Of a stretch of 64,000 bases of DNA, positions 61,485-64,000 are shown piece after piece. The position numbers were made by a program, and so were the translations under genes. Every line of letters begins with the position of its first letter. Positions within the stretch are counted from its first letter, which is position 1. The stretch comes from an uncultured Oscillospiraceae bacterium (GTDB taxonomy: Bacteria; Bacillota; Clostridia; Oscillospirales; Oscillospiraceae): assembly GCA_934572325.1 (NCBI GenBank), contig CAKTKT010000001.1, forward strand, positions 4,895-68,894, written 5' to 3'. The notes under the pieces were generated by a model. That model saw nothing but the letters and a program-made list of their open reading frames with translations. It had not been told where the DNA came from and did not search any database.

Positions 61485-61513
61485 TTGCCAAGGGGATTGA
61501 GCTGGGTTATAAT
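61485..61513 (+). promoter_or_regulatory. Promoter of glyA
   Basis: TTGCCA (61485-61490), 17-bp spacer, TATAAT (61508-61513), 64 bp before the start codon. Confidence 0.75.
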
Positions 61514-61576
61514 ATATTATGATATAAATAATATACATGATAAATATAAGAACAGAATTAAAACGGAGGCAGAAAA

Positions 61577-62818
61577 ATGAGCTATGACATTATAAAGCAG
61601 CAGGACAGAGAGGTCTACGACTCCATGATGCGCGAGCTTGCACGCCAGCGGGATCATATCGAGCTTATCGCCTCCGAGAATTTTGTCAGCCCCGCTGTCA
61701 TGCAGGCGATGGGCAGTCATCTGACCAACAAATACGCCGAGGGCTACCCCCACGCGCGCTATTACGGCGGCTGTCAGTACGTGGACGAGATAGAGGAGCT
61801 GGCGATCGAGCGCGCGATGCGCCTTTTCCATGCGGAGCACGCCAATGTGCAGCCGCACTCCGGCTCGCAGGCGAACATGGCGGTGTACCTCGCGCTTTTG
61901 AAGCCGGGCGACACCATACTCGGCATGGATCTCAGCCACGGGGGGCATCTGACCCACGGGTCAAAGGCGTCCATCTCCGGCAAATACTTCAATGCCTGCT
62001 TCTACGGCGTTGAGCGCGAGAGCGAACGGATAAGCTACGACGCCGTCATGCAGAAAGCGGAGGAGTGCCGCCCCAAGCTCATCATCGCCGGGGCGAGCGC
62101 GTACTCCCGCGTCATCGACTTTGCCAAAATGCGCGAGATCGCGGACGCGGTGGGCGCGTACCTCATGGTGGATATGGCGCACATCGCGGGGCTTGTCGCT
62201 GCGGGCGAGCACCCCAGCCCCGTGCCGTATGCCGATGTTGTCACCACCACCACGCACAAGACCCTGCGCGGTCCGCGCGGCGCTCTCATTCTATGCACGG
62301 ACGAGCTGAAAAAGAAGATCGACAGCGCCGTGTTCCCCGGCACGCAGGGAGGACCGCTGATGCACATTATCGCGGCGAAGGCGGTGTGCTTCGGCGAGGC
62401 GCTCACGCCGGAGTTCAGGGCGTACCAGCACCAGGTCGTCGTCAACGCCGCCGCGCTCGCAGAGGAGTTCAGGGCGCAGGGGCTGCGCCTCGTCTCGGGC
62501 GGAACGGACAACCATCTCGTCAATGTCGATGTCATGAGCCGCGGCAGGACAGGCGCGGAGGTGCAGGAGCTTCTGGATCGCGCGAACATCACCGCCAACA
62601 AAAACGCCATCCCGTTTGACGCTCTGCCCGTGCGGCAGACCTCCGGCATGCGCTTCGGCACGCCCGCCGTCACCACGCGCGGCATGAGGGAGACGGAAAT
62701 GCACGAGATCGGCGCGATGATAGGGCGCATCCTGCGCGAGGGCGAGGACGCGCTGGACATGACGCGCGAGCAGACTGTCGCCCTGTGCGAGCGCTTCCCG
62801 CTGTATCCGCAAATGTGA
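61577..62818 (+). CDS. glyA: Serine hydroxymethyltransferase
   Basis: A 413-residue PLP enzyme interconverting serine and glycine with tetrahydrofolate, the main source of one-carbon units. The family start '[20 protein letters not shown]' is at residues 28-47, '[18 protein letters not shown]' is near 57, and the PLP lysine is in '[14 protein letters not shown]' near 225. Full family length. Good AT-rich promoter and GGAGG ribosome site. No glycine riboswitch is visible upstream: the leader is only about 55 bases. Confidence 0.97.
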   Translation: MSYDIIKQQDREVYDSMMRELARQRDHIELIASENFVSPAVMQAMGSHLTNKYAEGYPHARYYGGCQYVDEIEELAIERAMRLFHAEHANVQPHSGSQANMAVYLALLKPGDTILGMDLSHGGHLTHGSKASISGKYFNACFYGVERESERISYDAVMQKAEECRPKLIIAGASAYSRVIDFAKMREIADAVGAYLMVDMAHIAGLVAAGEHPSPVPYADVVTTTTHKTLRGPRGALILCTDELKKKIDSAVFPGTQGGPLMHIIAAKAVCFGEALTPEFRAYQHQVVVNAAALAEEFRAQGLRLVSGGTDNHLVNVDVMSRGRTGAEVQELLDRANITANKNAIPFDALPVRQTSGMRFGTPAVTTRGMRETEMHEIGAMIGRILREGEDALDMTREQTVALCERFPLYPQM

Positions 62819-62903
62819 CGGACGTCTTGACCTTTTGCGTCGGGAAGAATATAATAATGCCGCTTTATATACAAATTGACACATGACATATAAGGAGAGC
62901 GCC

Positions 62904-63860
62904 ATGACACCCAGACTTTATATCGTGATACCCTGCTACAACGAGGAGGCAGTGCTGCCGATAACCGCGCCGATGTTTCTCGACAAGGTCAAGAGCCTTG
63001 CCATCGAGGGCAAGGTCAGCGAGGACAGCCGCGTACTCTTCGTCAACGACGGCAGCAGGGACGGCACATGGAGCATTATAAAAAAGCTTGCGGCGGAGGA
63101 TGAGCACTATATCGGCATCTGCCAGAGCCGCAACAGAGGACACCAGAACGCCGTGCTCGCGGGGCTCATGGAGGCAAAGGACGTCTGCGACGTCACCATC
63201 TCGATAGACTGCGACGGGCAGGACGATATAAACGCCATGGACGAGATGATCGACGCATATCTTGACGGCTGCGACGTGGTGTACGGCGTGCGCGCCTCCC
63301 GCGAGACGGACACGTTCTTCAAGCGCTTCACCGCGCAGGGCTTTTACAAGTTCCTCGCTGCGATGGGCGCGGAGGTCGTGTATAACCACGCGGACTACCG
63401 CCTGATAAGCGCGCGCGTGCTCAGGGAATTTGCAAACTTTAAGGAGGTCAACCTCTTCCTGCGCGGGCTCGTGCCGCTTGTCGGCTTCAAGAGCACGAGC
63501 GTTACCTACTCCCGCGCGGAGCGTATCGCCGGCGAGAGCCATTACCCGCTCAAGAAGATGATAGCCCTCGCGGTGGACGGGATAACCAGTCTCTCCGTCA
63601 AGCCCCTGCAGATGATCATGGGCTTCGGGCTTTTCGTCGCACTCGTGAGCTTCGTGGGCTGCATCTGGGCGCTCATCACGGCGCTGAGCGGGCGCGCGGT
63701 CTCCGGCTGGGCGAGCATGACGTGCATCATCTGCTTTGTCAGCGGGGTGCAGCTTATCTGCCTCGGCATAATCGGGGAGTATATCGGCAAAATTTACCTC
63801 GAGACAAAGCACCGCCCGCGCTATATCATCAGCGAGCGCACATGGGATAAAGAAAAGTAA
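62904..63860 (+). CDS. GT2 glycosyltransferase, GtrB/DPM1-like
   Basis: A 318-residue polyprenyl-phosphate glycosyltransferase-type enzyme. The GT-A domain opens 'YIVIPCYNEEAVLP', 'FVNDGSRDGTW' holds the nucleotide-binding Asp, and 'SIDCDGQDD' near residue 107 is the metal-binding motif. Two C-terminal membrane helices (about 235-260 and 270-295) place it at the membrane. Such enzymes transfer glucose or a related sugar to undecaprenyl phosphate for later addition to surface polymers by a GT-C enzyme. The ATG at 62904 follows AAGGAG. Confidence 0.92.
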   Translation: MTPRLYIVIPCYNEEAVLPITAPMFLDKVKSLAIEGKVSEDSRVLFVNDGSRDGTWSIIKKLAAEDEHYIGICQSRNRGHQNAVLAGLMEAKDVCDVTISIDCDGQDDINAMDEMIDAYLDGCDVVYGVRASRETDTFFKRFTAQGFYKFLAAMGAEVVYNHADYRLISARVLREFANFKEVNLFLRGLVPLVGFKSTSVTYSRAERIAGESHYPLKKMIALAVDGITSLSVKPLQMIMGFGLFVALVSFVGCIWALITALSGRAVSGWASMTCIICFVSGVQLICLGIIGEYIGKIYLETKHRPRYIISERTWDKEK

Positions 63861-63877
63861 AAAACCGGACGCATATC

Positions 63878-63907
63878 ACGTCGGGACGCCGCACCGCGCC
63901 CCGACGT
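63878..63907 (+). terminator. Weak terminator hairpin after the GT2 gene
   Basis: ACGTCGGG (63878-63885) pairs with CCCGACGT (63900-63907), followed by GTCTTGT. The T run is poor. Confidence 0.4.
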
Positions 63908-63988
63908 GTCTTGTAAAAGTAATAATTGTAGGTTTGTCAAACATATTGTACAGTAATCTCAGCGGGAGACAGCCAGCGGAGGGGTCTC

Positions 63989-64000
63989 ATGGGCAAGTTG
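63989..64000 (+). CDS. Start of a gene cut by the window edge
   Basis: An ATG at 63989 follows GGAGGGG at a good distance, and the four codons read Met-Gly-Lys-Leu. It lies 129 bp after the GT2 gene in an AT-richer stretch suitable for a promoter. Nothing can be said about the product. Confidence 0.4.

Noticed and set aside
61514..61576. Glycine or folate riboswitch upstream of glyA
   Set aside because: The leader after the promoter is about 55 bases and AT-rich, too short for either.
1..64000. CRISPR array, tRNA, rRNA, prophage or insertion-sequence genes
   Set aside because: I looked in the intergenic gaps on both strands and saw no repeat-spacer array, cloverleaf, rRNA segment, integrase or transposase.

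Overview
This window is 64 kb of high-GC, gene-dense bacterial chromosome from a spore-forming Firmicute, most likely a GC-rich gut clostridium of the Oscillospiraceae type (lineage is my inference). The evidence is spmA/spmB sporulation genes, a LysM-GH18 spore-germination-type hydrolase, a DnaD/DnaI-type helicase-loading pair, an AbrB-family regulator, an M-domain-less ClpC-like ATPase, lipoproteins with Gram-positive-style signals, and consistent GGAGG ribosome binding sites. No rRNA, tRNA, CRISPR array or transposase gene was recognised.

Layout. 0-5.5 kb: a DUF4349 lipoprotein, a YhhN-family membrane protein, a lower-GC polytopic membrane protein split by a (TC)10 microsatellite (candidate phase-variable gene), and a DUF1846 protein. 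5.6-13.4 kb: secA, pgeF, a family-5 solute-binding lipoprotein, cdd, a stand-alone LysR-type DNA-binding domain, and an unusual TIR - transmembrane - leucine-rich-repeat protein. 13.4-19.7 kb: an E2/CAT-like acyltransferase, spmAB, AbrB, a TrmN6-like methyltransferase, a 2[4Fe-4S] ferredoxin and the Clp ATPase. 19.8-24.3 kb: a tight envelope operon with a two-component system, an SGNH hydrolase, an LPG-synthase-TM protein and a CmpB-type membrane protein. 24.3-29.1 kb: a minus-strand envelope/spore cluster (Lgt-like protein, phosphodiester glycosidase, unknown membrane protein, GH18). 29-41 kb: PepF, a YyaL-like protein, a TPR + DUF4037 pair, two aminotransferases separated by a 280-bp inverted-repeat element, DUF2804, and dnaI/dnaD. 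41-52.7 kb: U32 protease - maf - mreC - mreD - PBP2, then a degenerate methylglyoxal-synthase-like gene, hisS, aspS and a ComM-like ATPase. 52.7-60.3 kb: an uncharacterised catabolic locus with an IclR regulator and TauE exporter divergent from a DapA-family lyase, an FAD oxidoreductase and an ABC importer without its ATPase. 60.3-64 kb: an endonuclease/exonuclease/phosphatase-family protein, glyA, a GT2 glycosyltransferase and the first codons of another gene.

How the parts work together. Much of the window serves the cell envelope: Sec export, rod-shape/elongasome components, lipid and glycan modification, and spore cortex functions. The points most worth following are the TIR-TM-LRR protein, which has the parts of a Toll-like receptor in reverse order and is translationally coupled to a tiny LysR-type DNA-binding protein; the microsatellite-interrupted membrane protein; the IclR-controlled catabolic operon with a clear palindromic operator; and two enzyme homologues that lack key catalytic residues.
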